Source of the DNA: Glycomyces terrestris
GTDB lineage: Bacteria > Actinomycetota > Actinomycetes > Mycobacteriales > Micromonosporaceae
Assembly (NCBI RefSeq): GCF_003933745.1
Contig: NZ_RSEB01000002.1
Span: 806,001-870,000 of the forward strand
Length of the DNA stretch: 64,000 nucleotides
Direction of reading: 5' to 3'
Shown here: piece by piece, positions 9,523-19,962 of the stretch
Numbering within the stretch: the first letter of the stretch is position 1
How the letters are laid out: every line of letters starts with the position of its first letter
Notes under the pieces: model-generated
What the model saw: only the letters and a program-made list of their open reading frames with translations
The model's database searches: none
What the model was told of the DNA's origin: nothing
Position numbers and translations under genes: made by a program

Positions 9523-9653
9523 TCCCTCCACCCGCTACACGAATCCCCTAGCCGCCCTTCACAAGGTTGGGTGAACCGGGCGCAGGATCGCACCGCTGGA
9601 CGGGTCCCACCACCCGAGCGGCACCGCGCCCCACCAGGCGGCACCGAATACAC

Positions 9654-9686
9654 CGAGGGCCCGGATCGCATCGATCCGGGCCCTCG
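9654..9686. terminator. Bidirectional terminator between rbpA and pgl
   Basis: Perfect 15-bp stem (9654-9668 with 9672-9686), between convergent rbpA (ends 9522) and pgl (ends 9695). Confidence 0.85.
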
Positions 9687-9694
9687 TCCGCGTC

Positions 9695-10438
9695 TCAGAA
9701 CTCCAGGTGCTTCAGGTTCGCGGCCGCGTCCTTGTCGACGAGCCAGCGGGTGTGGCCCGCCGCCTTGACGCGGCCGGCCGGGAGCTCGCCCTTGGCGAGC
9801 GCCTCGTCGACCGCCTCGGCCTTGCCCGAACCCGACGCGATGATCCACGCCGCCGTCGCGGAGTTGATCGCCTCCATCGTGAGCGACACCCGCTCCGGCG
9901 GCGGCTTGGGGGAGTGGCGCACCCCCACCGCCGCCCCCGCCGCGTCGAGCGCCGGGTTGCCCGGGAACAGCGAGGCGACATGGCCGTCCTCGCCGATCCC
10001 CAAGAGCAGCAGGTCGAACGCCGGCACGCCGGAGCCGCCCGCCGCGGCCGCCAGCTCGGCAGCGTACTGCGCCGCGGCCTCCTCCGGCGTCGCCACCGCG
10101 TCGGACGCGGCCATCGGGTGCACCCGCTCGGGGTCGATCAGGATCTTGTCGAGGAACGCCGCGCGCGCCTGCGTCTCGTTCCGCTCGGGGTCGCCCGCGG
10201 GCAGGAAGCGCTCGTCGCCCCACCAGAAGTCGACCCGCGACCAGTCCACGACCGAGCGGATCGGCGACTCCAGCACGTACCCGTACACCTTCGCCGCGAT
10301 GCGGCCGCCGGTGAGCACGATCGAGGCCTCGCCCCGCTGCGCCTGCGCGTCGGCGAGCCGGTTGATCAGGCGCGACGCGACCGCCTCGGCCAGGACCTCG
10401 GCGCCCTCGTGGACGATCACGGCGCTGGAGCGGCTCAT
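9695..10438 (-). CDS. pgl: 6-phosphogluconolactonase
   Basis: 247 aa enzyme that hydrolyses 6-phosphogluconolactone to 6-phosphogluconate in the oxidative pentose-phosphate path. Family marks: IVLTGGRIAAKVY near residue 40, VDFWWGDERFLP (the DER block), FDLLLLGIGEDGHVASLFPG, and the C-terminal GELPAGRVK. It starts at ATG 10438, with ATGA overlapping the opcA stop. It is the last gene of the minus-strand operon. Confidence 0.95.
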   Translation of the reverse strand: MSRSSAVIVHEGAEVLAEAVASRLINRLADAQAQRGEASIVLTGGRIAAKVYGYVLESPIRSVVDWSRVDFWWGDERFLPAGDPERNETQARAAFLDKILIDPERVHPMAASDAVATPEEAAAQYAAELAAAAGGSGVPAFDLLLLGIGEDGHVASLFPGNPALDAAGAAVGVRHSPKPPPERVSLTMEAINSATAAWIIASGSGKAEAVDEALAKGELPAGRVKAAGHTRWLVDKDAAANLKHLEF

Positions 10439-11373
10439 GCCTTGATCCCCGCGTAGTGCTCCTGGAAGGTGTCGAGCACCTTCCGGTAGGCGGTGTCGGG
10501 GTCTATGTGCCGCAGCTCCTCGGCGAGGAGCTGGCCGAGGGTCCGGCCCTGGAGCGTCTGGCGGCGCTTCGGCAGCCCCGCCTGGCGCAGGATCGTGGTC
10601 CCGTCGGCGGTGCGCTCGACCTCCATCGTCTCCCCGCCCGACATCGTGAACGCCACGGAGGCGATCGCCGGCAGGTGCTCGGAGTTCCGCTCGACCTCGG
10701 TGTCGACGACTTCCGGCGCGACGCCCAGGCGCGTGTGCAGCCACGCGGCCATGAGCTGCGCCGACGGGTCGTCGGCGTCGGCCTTGATGGTGATCGACTC
10801 GACCGACTGCGTGACCCCGTCGAAGGCGCTGGCGATGAGCGAGCGCCACAGGCTGATGCGAGTCCAGCAGATGTCGGTGTCGCCGGCCGCGTAGGACTCG
10901 GCGCGGCGGAACAGCGACTGCACCGGGTCGGCCGCGCGGGCCGAGTAGGTGATGCGGCGGTCGGCGAACGAGCGCAGCTCGTGCTCCAGGCCGTAGCGGA
11001 CCGGGTCGAGGAGCCACCAGGTGACCACCGGGATGTCGGAGGCCAGCATGGGCAGCACGATCGAGCTCAGGTGCGCGGCGGCCGGGCCGTCGAGGCGCAG
11101 GATGATCGCCTCCGCGGACCCGAGGCGCTCGCCGACGGTGACCTCGGCGTCGATGCGCGGCTCGGTCGCCTCCAGGTCGCGCGGGATCACCAGGATCAGG
11201 CGGTACGGGTGCTCCTGCGCGGCCACGGACGCGGCCTTCTCGACCTCTTCGCGCTCGTCCTCGGTGGTGAGCGCCACCAGGTTGAGCGCGAGGCTGGAGC
11301 CGCCGCCGACCTCGTGGAGGAGCCCGTCGAGCGCCTTCATGATGTCGCCGGTGGTGGTGTCCTTCAGATGCAT
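10435..11373 (-). CDS. opcA: Glucose-6-phosphate dehydrogenase assembly protein OpcA
   Basis: 312 aa. OpcA is an allosteric activator or assembly factor of glucose-6-phosphate dehydrogenase in actinobacteria and cyanobacteria, tied to redox control. Seen: an N-terminal LKDTTTGDIMKALDGLLHE, the central SSIVLPMLASDIPVVTWWL, and the C-terminal GRTLGQLLAEELRHIDPD. It lies directly behind zwf (15 nt) and overlaps pgl by 4 nt, as in other actinobacteria. Confidence 0.95.
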   Translation of the reverse strand: MHLKDTTTGDIMKALDGLLHEVGGGSSLALNLVALTTEDEREEVEKAASVAAQEHPYRLILVIPRDLEATEPRIDAEVTVGERLGSAEAIILRLDGPAAAHLSSIVLPMLASDIPVVTWWLLDPVRYGLEHELRSFADRRITYSARAADPVQSLFRRAESYAAGDTDICWTRISLWRSLIASAFDGVTQSVESITIKADADDPSAQLMAAWLHTRLGVAPEVVDTEVERNSEHLPAIASVAFTMSGGETMEVERTADGTTILRQAGLPKRRQTLQGRTLGQLLAEELRHIDPDTAYRKVLDTFQEHYAGIKA

Positions 11374-11388
11374 GTCCGGACTCCCCTT

Positions 11389-12927
11389 CTAAGCCCGGCG
11401 CCAGCGGCGGCCGGACGCTTGCAGCATGAGATCGGAGCCGGCGGGGCCCCACGTGCCGGACTCGTACGGCTCGGGCTTGGTGCCCTTCCAGAACTCCTCG
11501 AGCGGGTCGATGACCGCCCAGGACGCGTCCACTTCCTGCGCGTCCGGGAACAGCGTCTTGTCGCCCAGGAGCACGTCCAGGATGAGCCGCTCGTACGCCT
11601 CGGGGCTGGACTCGGTGAACGTCTCGCCGTAGCCGAAGCCCATCGAGATGTCCCGCAGCTCCATGCCCGTGCCCGGCACCTTGGAGCCGAACTTCACGGT
11701 GACGCCCTCGTCGGGCTGCACGCGGATGACGAGCTGGTTGTTGCCGAGCGTCTTGGTGTCGTAGTCGGCGAACGGCATGTGCGGCGCCTCCTTGAAGACC
11801 ACCGCGATCTCGGTGACCCGCTTGGGGAGGCGCTTGCCCGTGCGCAGGTAGAACGGCACGCCGTTCCAGCGCCGGTTCTGGATGCCCAGCTGCACCGCCG
11901 CGTACGTCTCCGTGGTGGAGGTCGGCGGGATGTTGTCCTCGGACAGGTAGCCCTTGACGGGGCGGCCCTGCACCCAGCCGTCGGTGTACTGGCCGCGGAT
12001 CGCGGTCGACTCGAGGTCGTCGTGGAGCTTGATGGCCCGCAGGACCTTGAGCTTCTCGGTGCGGATCTCCTCGGCCTCGAACCCGTTGGGCTGCTCCATG
12101 GCCGCGATGGCCAGGAGCTGGAGGACGTGGTTCTGGAGGACGTCGCGGGCGGCGCCGTTGTCGTCGTAGAACCCGGCGCGCGAGCCGATGCCGACGTCCT
12201 CGGCCATCGTGATCTGCACGTGGTCGACGTAGTTGGAGTTCCAGATCGGCTCGAACATCGCGTTCGCGAAGCGCAGCGCGAAGATGTTCTGCACCGTCTC
12301 CTTGCCGAGGTAGTGGTCGATGCGGAACACGTCGGGCGCGGTGAAGACCCGGTCGACGAGCTCGTTCAGCTCCGACGCGGACGCGCGGTCCTCGCCGAAG
12401 GGCTTCTCGACCACGACGCGGCGCCAGCCGCCGCCGTCCTGGCGGTTGTCCGACATGCCGGTGCGCTGGAGCTGCTTGAGCACGGTCGGGAACGCCAGCG
12501 GCGGGATCGAGAAGTAGAACGCCGCGTTGCCGACGATGCCGTGCGTGATGCGCAGCTCGTCGACGGTGGCGTCGAGCTTGTCGAACGCCTCGTCGTCGTC
12601 GAAGGACCCGGGCACGAACTTGAAGTTGCCGGCCAGGCGGGCCCAGACCTCTTCGCGCCACGGGGTGCGCGCGTGGGACTTGGCCGCCTCGCGGGACATC
12701 TCCTCGAACGTCTCGTCGCCCCAGTCGCGGCGGGCGAACCCGACGATCACGAACGACGCCGGGAGCAGGCCCCGGTTGGCGAGGTCGTAGACGGCCGGGA
12801 TGAGCTTCTTCTTCGCGAGGTCGCCGGTGACGCCGAAGATCACCAGAGCGCACGGCTCGGGGATGCGCGGCAGGCGCCGGTCGGCCGGGTCGCGGAGCGG
12901 GTTGGAGGGCAGGTGTTCGGCACCCAT
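11389..12927 (-). CDS. zwf: Glucose-6-phosphate 1-dehydrogenase
   Basis: 512 aa, usual length. It oxidises glucose-6-phosphate to 6-phosphogluconolactone with reduction of NADP (or NAD). The coenzyme loop VIFGVTGDLAKKKLIPA is near residue 29, the substrate block FRIDHYLGKETVQN holds the catalytic region near residue 205, and VVVEKPFGED is present. Its ATG follows directly on the pgi stop with no gap, so the operon is tightly coupled. Confidence 0.97.
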   Translation of the reverse strand: MGAEHLPSNPLRDPADRRLPRIPEPCALVIFGVTGDLAKKKLIPAVYDLANRGLLPASFVIVGFARRDWGDETFEEMSREAAKSHARTPWREEVWARLAGNFKFVPGSFDDDEAFDKLDATVDELRITHGIVGNAAFYFSIPPLAFPTVLKQLQRTGMSDNRQDGGGWRRVVVEKPFGEDRASASELNELVDRVFTAPDVFRIDHYLGKETVQNIFALRFANAMFEPIWNSNYVDHVQITMAEDVGIGSRAGFYDDNGAARDVLQNHVLQLLAIAAMEQPNGFEAEEIRTEKLKVLRAIKLHDDLESTAIRGQYTDGWVQGRPVKGYLSEDNIPPTSTTETYAAVQLGIQNRRWNGVPFYLRTGKRLPKRVTEIAVVFKEAPHMPFADYDTKTLGNNQLVIRVQPDEGVTVKFGSKVPGTGMELRDISMGFGYGETFTESSPEAYERLILDVLLGDKTLFPDAQEVDASWAVIDPLEEFWKGTKPEPYESGTWGPAGSDLMLQASGRRWRRA

Positions 12928-14544
12928 CTAGCTCAGCTCCCTCAGGGCGTGCACGAGCTGGTTGATCCCGCGCTTGCGGTCGGTCAGGTGCAGGCGCACG
13001 AGCGGGCGCCCGCGCGACTGGAGCGCCTGGCGGTCGCCGGCGGCCTGCGCGGCCTGGAGGCCCGCGAACGTGAACTCGCGGTCGGGGATGAGCAGGTCCT
13101 CGCCCACCTCGCCGGTGATCTGGAGGAACACGCCGGTCTGGCGGCCGCCCTTGTGGAACTGGCCGGTGGAGTGCAGGAACCGCGGGCCCCAGCCCCACGT
13201 GACGGGCGCGCCCGTCCGCTCGGCCAGGCCGGCCCGCAGCTGCGCGACCTCGGCGTCGTCGATCCGGTCCAGGTAGGCCATGACGGCGATGTACGCGCCC
13301 TCGCTGTCGGCGTCGGTGAGGATCTCCCCGAGCGCGCCCGCGACGGTGTCGGCGTGCGAGCCGTAGATCTCCACGGCGCCGTCGACGGCGTGCGGACGCT
13401 CGTCCGGCAGGCCCTCGGCGAGGAGGCGCTTGGTGTTCTCCTTGGACTCGGTCACGTTCGGCTGGTTGAACGGGTCGATCCCGATCAGGTAGCCGGCGTA
13501 GGCGGTCGCGAGCTCCCACGCGAGGAACTGCGCGCCGAGCGGGCCGTTGACGACCACGTCGGGCATCGCCAGGGCCGAACCGGAGGCCGGCAGGCCCGTC
13601 GAGGAGCCGCCGACGGTGGCGTACACGCGGTCCGCGCCGCGCGCGCCCGGCGCGGCCGGTCCTTCGAGGACGACCGGGAGCGTGCCCTTGCCGTCCTTGC
13701 CGAGGGACTCGGCGATGAGCTGCTCGGCCCAGTCGCCCAGGCCCACGATGCCGGTGCCGTCGTCGGCGATGGTGATCGTCGGCCGGGCCGCGATGACGGC
13801 GCCGAGCACGACGGCCGGGTTGTCGCCCTCGCTGGTGATCGAGGTGGCGAACTCCTCGGCCTGGTCGATGAGCTCGGCGATGTCGGCGCCCGCGAGCGCG
13901 GTCGGGACGAGCCCGAACGCGGTCAGCGCCGAGTAGCGCCCGCCCACGGTCGCGTCGGCGAGGAACAGGTGCGAGCCCTGCGCGTTCGCGAGCTTCTCCA
14001 GCTCCGAGTCGGGGTCGGTGACGAACACGAAGCGCTTCGCGTAGTCCTCGATGCCGACGCCCTTGAACGCGGCCTCGAAGCCGCGGCGCTGGGAGTCGGT
14101 CTCCACGGTGGACCCGGACTTGGAGGACACGACGACGACGGTGCGGCGCAGCGACGCCTCGCCGAGCTCGGCGAGGATCTGGCCCGGGTCGGTCGAGTCG
14201 AGCACCGAGATGCCCAGTCCGAGCGTGCGGGAGATGACCTCGGGGGCGAGCGAGGAGCCGCCCATGCCGCACAGGGCGACGTGGTCGATCCCCTGCTCGG
14301 CGAGTTCGGCGCGGAGCTTCGCGAGCGGCGCGACGAGCTCCTTGGACTGGACGAACGTGTCGACCCAGCCGAGGCGGATCGACGCCTCCTCCTCGGCCTC
14401 GGGGCCCCACAGGGTGGCGTCCTTGGCGGCGACCTTGGCCGGGATGCCCTCGGTCCTGAGCCGGTCGACGCCGGCGTTCACGTCGACGCCCGTGGTGACC
14501 GCGAGGCCACCGGCGGCTTCCATCTTGCCCATCGGCTCGCTCAC
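12928..14544 (-). CDS. pgi: Glucose-6-phosphate isomerase
   Basis: 538 aa from GTG 14544, which overlaps the tal stop as GTGA with ggagc 7 nt upstream; ATG 14532 is an alternative. Sugar-isomerase marks are [44 protein letters not shown] and the C-terminal [14 protein letters not shown] with catalytic residues. It interconverts glucose-6-phosphate and fructose-6-phosphate. Its place between tal and zwf lets non-oxidative products be recycled into the oxidative branch. Some tal-pgi pairs are fused in other bacteria; here they are separate but overlapping. Confidence 0.95.
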   Translation of the reverse strand: MSEPMGKMEAAGGLAVTTGVDVNAGVDRLRTEGIPAKVAAKDATLWGPEAEEEASIRLGWVDTFVQSKELVAPLAKLRAELAEQGIDHVALCGMGGSSLAPEVISRTLGLGISVLDSTDPGQILAELGEASLRRTVVVVSSKSGSTVETDSQRRGFEAAFKGVGIEDYAKRFVFVTDPDSELEKLANAQGSHLFLADATVGGRYSALTAFGLVPTALAGADIAELIDQAEEFATSITSEGDNPAVVLGAVIAARPTITIADDGTGIVGLGDWAEQLIAESLGKDGKGTLPVVLEGPAAPGARGADRVYATVGGSSTGLPASGSALAMPDVVVNGPLGAQFLAWELATAYAGYLIGIDPFNQPNVTESKENTKRLLAEGLPDERPHAVDGAVEIYGSHADTVAGALGEILTDADSEGAYIAVMAYLDRIDDAEVAQLRAGLAERTGAPVTWGWGPRFLHSTGQFHKGGRQTGVFLQITGEVGEDLLIPDREFTFAGLQAAQAAGDRQALQSRGRPLVRLHLTDRKRGINQLVHALRELS

Positions 14545-15677
14545 TTCTGTGCTCCGTTTTCGAACGACGTGCTGGTCTCGAGCTTGGACCCGATCTGCTC
14601 CAGCAGCTGGTTCCAGCTGACGATGAACTTCTCCACGCCCTCGTCCTCCAGGACCTTGACGACGTCGGCGTAGTCGACGCCGACGCGCTCCAGCTCGAGC
14701 ATCACGGCCGCCGCGTCCGCGTAGAACGGGCGGACGGTGTCGGCCTCGACCTCGCCGTGGTCGGCGAAGTCGTGGATCGTGCCCTCGGGCATGGTGTTGA
14801 CGGTGCCGGGGGCGATGAGGTCCTCGACGTAGAGGACGTCGCGGTAGTCGGGGTTCTTCACCGAGGTGGAGGCCCACAGCGGGCGCTGCGGGACCGCCCC
14901 GGCCGCGGCGAGCGCCTCCCAGCGCGGGGACGCGAAGGCGTTCTCGTACTCCTGGTACGCGAGGCGGGCGTTCGCGACGGCGGCCCTGCCCTTGAGGGCC
15001 TTGGCCTCGTCGGTGCCGATCGCGTCGAGGCGCTTGTCGATCTCGGAGTCCACGCGGGACACGAAGAACGAGGCGACCGAGCGGATCTTCGACAGGTCGT
15101 GCCCGGCGGCCTTGGCGCCCTCCAGGCCCGCCATGTAGGCGTCCATGACGCCCCGGTAGCGCTCCAGGGAGAAGATCAGGGTGACGTTCACGCTGATGCC
15201 CGCGCTGATCGCGGCGGTGATGGCGGGGAGGCCGGCCTCGGTGGCCGGGATCTTGATCATGGTGTTGGGCCGGTCGACGGCCCACCACAGGTACTTGGCC
15301 TCCGCGATCGTCGCCTTGGTGTCGTGGGCGAGCCGCGGGTCGACCTCGATCGAGACGCGGCCGTCCTGGCCGCCGGTGTGCTCGAACACCGGGGCCAGGA
15401 CGTCGGCGGCCCAGCGGATGTCGTAGGTGGTGATGGCGCGAGCGGCTTCCTCGACGCTCACTCTGCGGACCGCCAGGTCGGCGATCTGCTCGTCGTAGCC
15501 GTCGCCCTTGGAGATGGCGGTGGCGAAGATGGTCGGGTTCGAGGTCACGCCCGTGACCGACGACCCGGCGATGAGTTCCTTCAGGTTGCCCGACTCGAGT
15601 CGGTGCCGGGAGATGTCGTCGATCCAGACCGACACGCCCGCCGCCGACAGTCCCGCGAGGTTCTCGTTCGCGCTCAT
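14541..15677 (-). CDS. tal: Transaldolase
   Basis: 378 aa, of the longer actinobacterial/cyanobacterial type. It moves a dihydroxyacetone unit between sugar phosphates. Visible are [15 protein letters not shown] at the N-terminus, [13 protein letters not shown], the active-site strand [16 protein letters not shown] with the Schiff-base Lys, and [15 protein letters not shown]. It starts at ATG 15677, 51 nt after tkt, and overlaps pgi. Confidence 0.96.
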   Translation of the reverse strand: MSANENLAGLSAAGVSVWIDDISRHRLESGNLKELIAGSSVTGVTSNPTIFATAISKGDGYDEQIADLAVRRVSVEEAARAITTYDIRWAADVLAPVFEHTGGQDGRVSIEVDPRLAHDTKATIAEAKYLWWAVDRPNTMIKIPATEAGLPAITAAISAGISVNVTLIFSLERYRGVMDAYMAGLEGAKAAGHDLSKIRSVASFFVSRVDSEIDKRLDAIGTDEAKALKGRAAVANARLAYQEYENAFASPRWEALAAAGAVPQRPLWASTSVKNPDYRDVLYVEDLIAPGTVNTMPEGTIHDFADHGEVEADTVRPFYADAAAVMLELERVGVDYADVVKVLEDEGVEKFIVSWNQLLEQIGSKLETSTSFENGAQK

Positions 15678-15728
15678 CGGTTCCTCCAGCTTTCCAGCTA
15701 GTTTTCGTTCCGCTTCAGTTCAGTTGTA

Positions 15729-17807
15729 TTACTGCTGTGCCTTCTTGATGGAGGAGCGGGCCGCGTCCGCGACGGCGGCGGCGGTGATCCCGAATTCCTC
15801 GTACAGCTTCTCGAACGGCGCGGAGGCACCGAAGTGTTCCAGGGAGACGCTGACTCCCGCGTCACCCACCAGGCCGCGCCACGACAGCGCGATGCCGGCC
15901 TCGACCGAGACGCGCGCCTTGACGGCCTTGGGCAGCACGGACTCCTTGTACTCCTCGTCCTGCTCCTCGAACCACTCGATGGAGGGGACGGAGACGACGC
16001 GGGCCTTGACGCCCTCGCCGGCGAGGGTCTCGGCGGCCTTGACGGCCAGCTGGACCTCGGAGCCGGAGCCGAGCAGGATCACGTCGGGGGTGCCCTCGGT
16101 GTCGAGCAGGGTGTACGCGCCCTTCGCGGCGCCCTCGGCCGAGGCGAACTTCGTGCGGTCCCACACCGGGATGTTCTGGCGGGTCAGCGCCAGCGCGGCC
16201 GGGCGGTCCTGCTTGCGCAGCAGGGTCTTCCAGACCACGGCGGTCTCGTTCGCGTCGCCGGGGCGGATGACGTCCAGGCCCGGGATCGCGCGCAGGGCCG
16301 CGAGGTGCTCGACCGGCTGGTGGGTCGGGCCGTCCTCGCCGAGGCCGATCGAGTCGTGCGTCCACACGTACACGACCGGGGTCTTCATGAGGGCCGCCAG
16401 GCGCACCGCGCCGCGCATGTAGTCGGAGAACACGAGGAACGTGCCGCCGTACGGGCGGGTGGGGCCGTGGAGCTTGATGCCGTTGAGGATCGTGCCCATC
16501 GCGAACTCGCGGATGCCGAAGTGGAGGGTGCGGCCGTACGGGTTGCCCGGGTACGCCTTGGTCTGGCGCGACAGCGGCAGGAACGACGGCTCGCCGTCCA
16601 TCGTGGTGTTGTTCGAGCCGGCGAGGTCGGCCGAGCCGCCCCACAGCTCGGGGAGGACCGGCGCGAGCGCCGAGAGGACCTTGCCGGAGGCCGAGCGGGT
16701 GGCGACGCCCTTCTCGGACGGCTCGAACTCGGGGAACGCGTCCTCGAAGCCCTCGGGGAACTCGCCCGCCCACAGGCGGTCGTGCAGGGCCTTCCTCTCG
16801 GGGTTCGCGGCGGCCCAGTTGTTGAAGTCGGCGCGCCAGGCCGAGTGCGCCTCGTGGCCGCGGGCGACGGCGCCGCGGGTGTGGGCCAGGACCTCGTCGG
16901 ACACGTAGAAGGACTGGTCGGCCGGGAAGCCGAGGATCTCCTTGGTGGCGGCGATCTCGTCGGCGCCGAGGGCCGAGCCGTGCGCGGCGTAGGAGTTCTG
17001 CTTCTTCGGCGCGGGCCAGCCGATGATGGTCTTCAGGCGGATCAGGGAGGGCTTGTCGGTGACGGCCTTGGCGCGCTCGATCGCCTCGAAGAGGGCCTTC
17101 GGGTCCTCCTTGTACTCGTCGCCGTGGCGCCAGTTCACGTCCTGCACGTGCCAGCCGTACGCCTCGTAGCGCTTGGCGACGTCCTCGCCGAGGGCGATCT
17201 TGGTGTCGTCCTCGATCGAGATCTCGTTGTCGTCGTAGATCAGGACCAGGTTGCCCAGCTCCTGCACGCCGGCGATCGCGGAGGCCTCGTGGGTCACGCC
17301 CTCCTCGATGTCGCCGTCGGAGGCGAGGACGTACACGAAGTGGTCGAACAGGCTCTCGCCGAGCGCGGGCTCGGGGTCGAACAGGCCGCGCTCGCGGCGG
17401 GCCGCCATCGCCATGCCGACCGCGGTGGCCAGGCCCTGGCCGAGCGGGCCGGTAGTGGTCTCAACGCCCGCGGTGTGGCCCACCTCGGGGTGGCCGGGGG
17501 TCAGCGAACCCCACTGGCGCAGGCTCTTCAGGTCGTCCAGTTCCAGGCCGTACCCGGCCAGGTACAGCTGCACGTACAGCGTCAGGCTGGAGTGGCCGCA
17601 CGAGAGCACGAAGCGGTCGCGGCCCTCCCAGTGCGGGTCGCTGGGGTCGTGGCGCATGACCTTCTGGAACAGGGTGTGCGCGACCGGGGCGAGGCTCATC
17701 GCGGTGCCCGGGTGCCCGTTGCCCGCCTTCTCGACCGCGTCGGCGGCGAGCAGCCGCGCCGTGTCGACCGCCTGCCGATCGAGTTCGGTCCACTCGAACT
17801 GTGCCAC
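15729..17807 (-). CDS. tkt: Transketolase
   Basis: 692 aa thiamine-diphosphate enzyme that moves two-carbon units in the non-oxidative pentose-phosphate path. Marks: NGHPGTAMSLAPVAHTLFQK, the diphosphate-binding SDGDIEEGVTHEASAIAG, and in the pyrimidine domain HDSIGLGEDGPTHQPVEHLA. It starts at GTG 17807 with aaggag just upstream. It is the first gene of tkt-tal-pgi-zwf-opcA-pgl. The 210-bp gap to divergent ctaB holds the promoters of both, none strongly consensus. Confidence 0.97.
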   Translation of the reverse strand: MAQFEWTELDRQAVDTARLLAADAVEKAGNGHPGTAMSLAPVAHTLFQKVMRHDPSDPHWEGRDRFVLSCGHSSLTLYVQLYLAGYGLELDDLKSLRQWGSLTPGHPEVGHTAGVETTTGPLGQGLATAVGMAMAARRERGLFDPEPALGESLFDHFVYVLASDGDIEEGVTHEASAIAGVQELGNLVLIYDDNEISIEDDTKIALGEDVAKRYEAYGWHVQDVNWRHGDEYKEDPKALFEAIERAKAVTDKPSLIRLKTIIGWPAPKKQNSYAAHGSALGADEIAATKEILGFPADQSFYVSDEVLAHTRGAVARGHEAHSAWRADFNNWAAANPERKALHDRLWAGEFPEGFEDAFPEFEPSEKGVATRSASGKVLSALAPVLPELWGGSADLAGSNNTTMDGEPSFLPLSRQTKAYPGNPYGRTLHFGIREFAMGTILNGIKLHGPTRPYGGTFLVFSDYMRGAVRLAALMKTPVVYVWTHDSIGLGEDGPTHQPVEHLAALRAIPGLDVIRPGDANETAVVWKTLLRKQDRPAALALTRQNIPVWDRTKFASAEGAAKGAYTLLDTEGTPDVILLGSGSEVQLAVKAAETLAGEGVKARVVSVPSIEWFEEQDEEYKESVLPKAVKARVSVEAGIALSWRGLVGDAGVSVSLEHFGASAPFEKLYEEFGITAAAVADAARSSIKKAQQ

Positions 17808-18017
17808 TGCGATACTCCTTGGTACTCGTCGTATTTGGGCCGGTGACGTGTGCCTTCTGACCCTACCTACACAGGCTGAACTTTATGCGCAGTCTCTCGG
17901 GAGGCGGAATTCCGCACGTTGTGAACCCGCCCACGAGCCAGTCTCGCATTGGAAAGCGCCTGCTAGGGGCCCTCGACCCGCGGCCGGGTCACAACCTCAC
18001 CGCCCGTACTGTGGGCG

Positions 18018-19004
18018 GTGATGAACGAGGACCCGACCCAGGCCGTCGCCGCCGCCCCCCGGCCCGCCCGCAAGCGAATCGAACTGCCCGAGCCCGGTGC
18101 AGCCCCGCAGGAGCGACCGAGCCTGCGCGCCCTCGTCGGCGCGTACGTCTCGCTTACCAAGCCGCGCATCATCGAGCTGCTCCTCATCACCACCATCCCG
18201 GCGATGCTGGTGGCCGCGCGCACGGAGTACGACGCGCTCCCGTCGCTGACGGCCGTGGTCGCGACCCTGCTCGGCGGCGCGCTCGCCGCCGGCTCGGCCA
18301 ACGCGATCAACTGCTACATCGACCGCGACATCGACCAGCTCATGCGCCGCACCGCGCGGCGCCCGCTCGCCAAGCACCAGATTCCGCCGCGCAACGCCCT
18401 CGTCTTCGGGCTCGTCATCGGCGCGGTCGCGGTCCTCGGCATGGGCCTGCTCGTCAACTGGCTCGCCGCGCTGCTCACCTTCGGCGCCATCGTCTACTAC
18501 GACGTCGTCTACACGATTTGGCTCAAGCGCACCACGCCGTACAACACGGTGTGGGGCGGCGCCTGCGGCGCGGCCCCGGTGCTCATCGGCTGGGCCGCGG
18601 TCACCGGGCACATGTCGTGGATGGCGTGGGTCCTGTTCGCCGTCGTGTTCCTCTGGCAGCCCCCGCACTTCTACGTCCTCGCGTTGAAGTTCAAGGACGA
18701 CTACGCCGCGGCCGGCATCCCGATGCTCCCGGTCGTCGCCCCCGCCAAGCGGGTCGCCGTCGAGTCCGTCGTCTACGGCTGGGCGATGCTCGCCGTCTCG
18801 CTCGTCGCCGTCCCGCTCGGCTCGACCTGGCTGTACGGCTCGGTCGCCGTCGTCGCCGGCGGCCTGTTCGTGTGGGAGTGCCACAAGCTCCTCGGCCGCG
18901 TCAACCGCGGCGAGGACCCCAAGCCGATGCGGCTGTTCCACTGGTCCACCAGCTACCTGACGCTGCTGTTCCTGGCGCTGGCGGTGGACTCCTTCATCAT
19001 GTGA
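18018..19004 (+). CDS. ctaB: Protoheme IX farnesyltransferase (heme O synthase)
   Basis: About 328 aa polytopic membrane prenyltransferase that adds farnesyl to heme B, making heme O for the aa3 oxidase. It has the UbiA-family Asp motifs [17 protein letters not shown] (about residue 95) and the [16 protein letters not shown] block, with about eight or nine hydrophobic helices. The cytoplasmic N-terminus is Pro-rich. The start is GTG 18018 or ATG 18021; a TACTGT -10-like element ends 5 nt before the GTG, suggesting a leaderless message. ctaA lies far away at 57.7 kb. Confidence 0.95.
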   Translation: MMNEDPTQAVAAAPRPARKRIELPEPGAAPQERPSLRALVGAYVSLTKPRIIELLLITTIPAMLVAARTEYDALPSLTAVVATLLGGALAAGSANAINCYIDRDIDQLMRRTARRPLAKHQIPPRNALVFGLVIGAVAVLGMGLLVNWLAALLTFGAIVYYDVVYTIWLKRTTPYNTVWGGACGAAPVLIGWAAVTGHMSWMAWVLFAVVFLWQPPHFYVLALKFKDDYAAAGIPMLPVVAPAKRVAVESVVYGWAMLAVSLVAVPLGSTWLYGSVAVVAGGLFVWECHKLLGRVNRGEDPKPMRLFHWSTSYLTLLFLALAVDSFIM

Positions 19005-19016
19005 GCAGAGCGTTCG

Positions 19017-19050
19017 GAGGGCCGGGCGATCCTTGGATCGCCCGGCCCTC
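19017..19050. terminator. Bidirectional terminator after ctaB
   Basis: Perfect 16-base arms (19017-19032 and 19035-19050), between the stops of ctaB (19004) and the convergent minus-strand ORF (19062). Confidence 0.85.
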
Positions 19051-19061
19051 TCGCCGTCTGT

Positions 19062-19370
19062 TCAGGTGTTCTCGGGTTCGGCGATGAGCCGGCGGGCCCG
19101 GCCGAGGATCCAGGGGCACCACGGGTCGCGCTTCCAGGCGCCGAACCACTCGGGCACGGCTTCGGGTTCATCGAAGAACTGGCAGATGGTGCGGGGCCCG
19201 GCGCCGTCGTTGCACTCGATGCGGTACTCGGGCGGTCCGAGCGGGTGCGCGGTCTCCCGGTAGAGGGAGAACACGGCCGGGCCGCGGCGGAAGTCCCCGA
19301 GCCAGCCGTCGCTGTCGGGGTGGGAGCCCGGTTCGGGTCGCGGCTCGGAGTCTGCGGGTTCAGCCGTCAC
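19062..19370 (-). CDS. Small hypothetical protein
   Basis: 102 aa, GTG start. The N-terminus is Pro/Asp-rich and likely disordered; the rest is mixed and Trp-rich (WFGAWKRDPWCPWILGRA near residue 75). There is no signal peptide or membrane helix. It overlaps the preceding ORF by 11 nt, so the two form one unit. I do not recognise the family. It sits at the left edge of the accessory stretch. Confidence 0.6.
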   Translation of the reverse strand: MTAEPADSEPRPEPGSHPDSDGWLGDFRRGPAVFSLYRETAHPLGPPEYRIECNDGAGPRTICQFFDEPEAVPEWFGAWKRDPWCPWILGRARRLIAEPENT

Positions 19371-19716
19371 AGAACTTCACCTGCCCGGGCCGGGGCCGGT
19401 TGTCGATGGCGCGGCCGTTGTAGAACACCGCAAATGCGGAGTCCTCGCACCACACCTTCCATTCGGGCGCGAAGCTCCGCCAGCCCTGTCCCCAGGTGGC
19501 GTGCAGGTGGCCTGAGTTCAGGCCGGACACGATGAGGACGAGGTCGGCCGGGTTGTTCGCGACCGAGACTTGGAACGAGTCCGGCGCGCTCTCGGAGGAG
19601 GCGCGGACGATGAAGCGGCTGTGCCGGTCGCCGAAGGTCCCCCGAACGAGCGGATCGACCGGGCGGCCTTCACGGTTGGGATTGTCGGGCGCGTGCGCGA
19701 CAATGGGTCTGGACAC
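19360..19716 (-). CDS. Small hypothetical protein
   Basis: 118 aa, GTG start preceded by ggagg at 7 nt. Beta-rich with many Trp/Phe, e.g. SFQVSVANNPADLVLIVSG (about residue 47) and WRSFAPEWKVWCED. It has no membrane helix and no known motif. It is the first gene of a two-gene minus-strand unit, divergent from the XRE regulator 246 bp away. No function assigned. Confidence 0.6.
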   Translation of the reverse strand: MSRPIVAHAPDNPNREGRPVDPLVRGTFGDRHSRFIVRASSESAPDSFQVSVANNPADLVLIVSGLNSGHLHATWGQGWRSFAPEWKVWCEDSAFAVFYNGRAIDNRPRPGQVKFCDG

Positions 19717-19886
19717 GGATCAACCTCCGATGTCTCCAAGACCGGGGCGGGGCACTTGGCGTAGGAACCTGATCCCGCCCCGGTCGGCTTTCGGTGGAGC
19801 ACGCGAAATGTCTGGCTTCACGAGTTCTCTCCCGAGCAATCCCATGATGCGCTACTCGTGCTTGATTGATATCATGGCACAGCCGA

Positions 19887-19916
19887 ATCGGTTTGCGCAA
19901 GATTGCGCCAACCGAT
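19887..19916. promoter_or_regulatory. Operator-like inverted repeat before the XRE regulator
   Basis: 13-base arms (19887-19899 and 19904-19916) with one mismatch and a 4-bp centre, just upstream of a TACTAT -10-like element (19922-19927) and 46 bp before the regulator start. It fits autoregulation. The rest of the 246-bp gap is lower in GC than the surroundings. Confidence 0.5.
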
Positions 19917-19962
19917 CGAGGTACTATTTCTGTGTCGGCGACCCGACTGATCTGGAGAGCTC

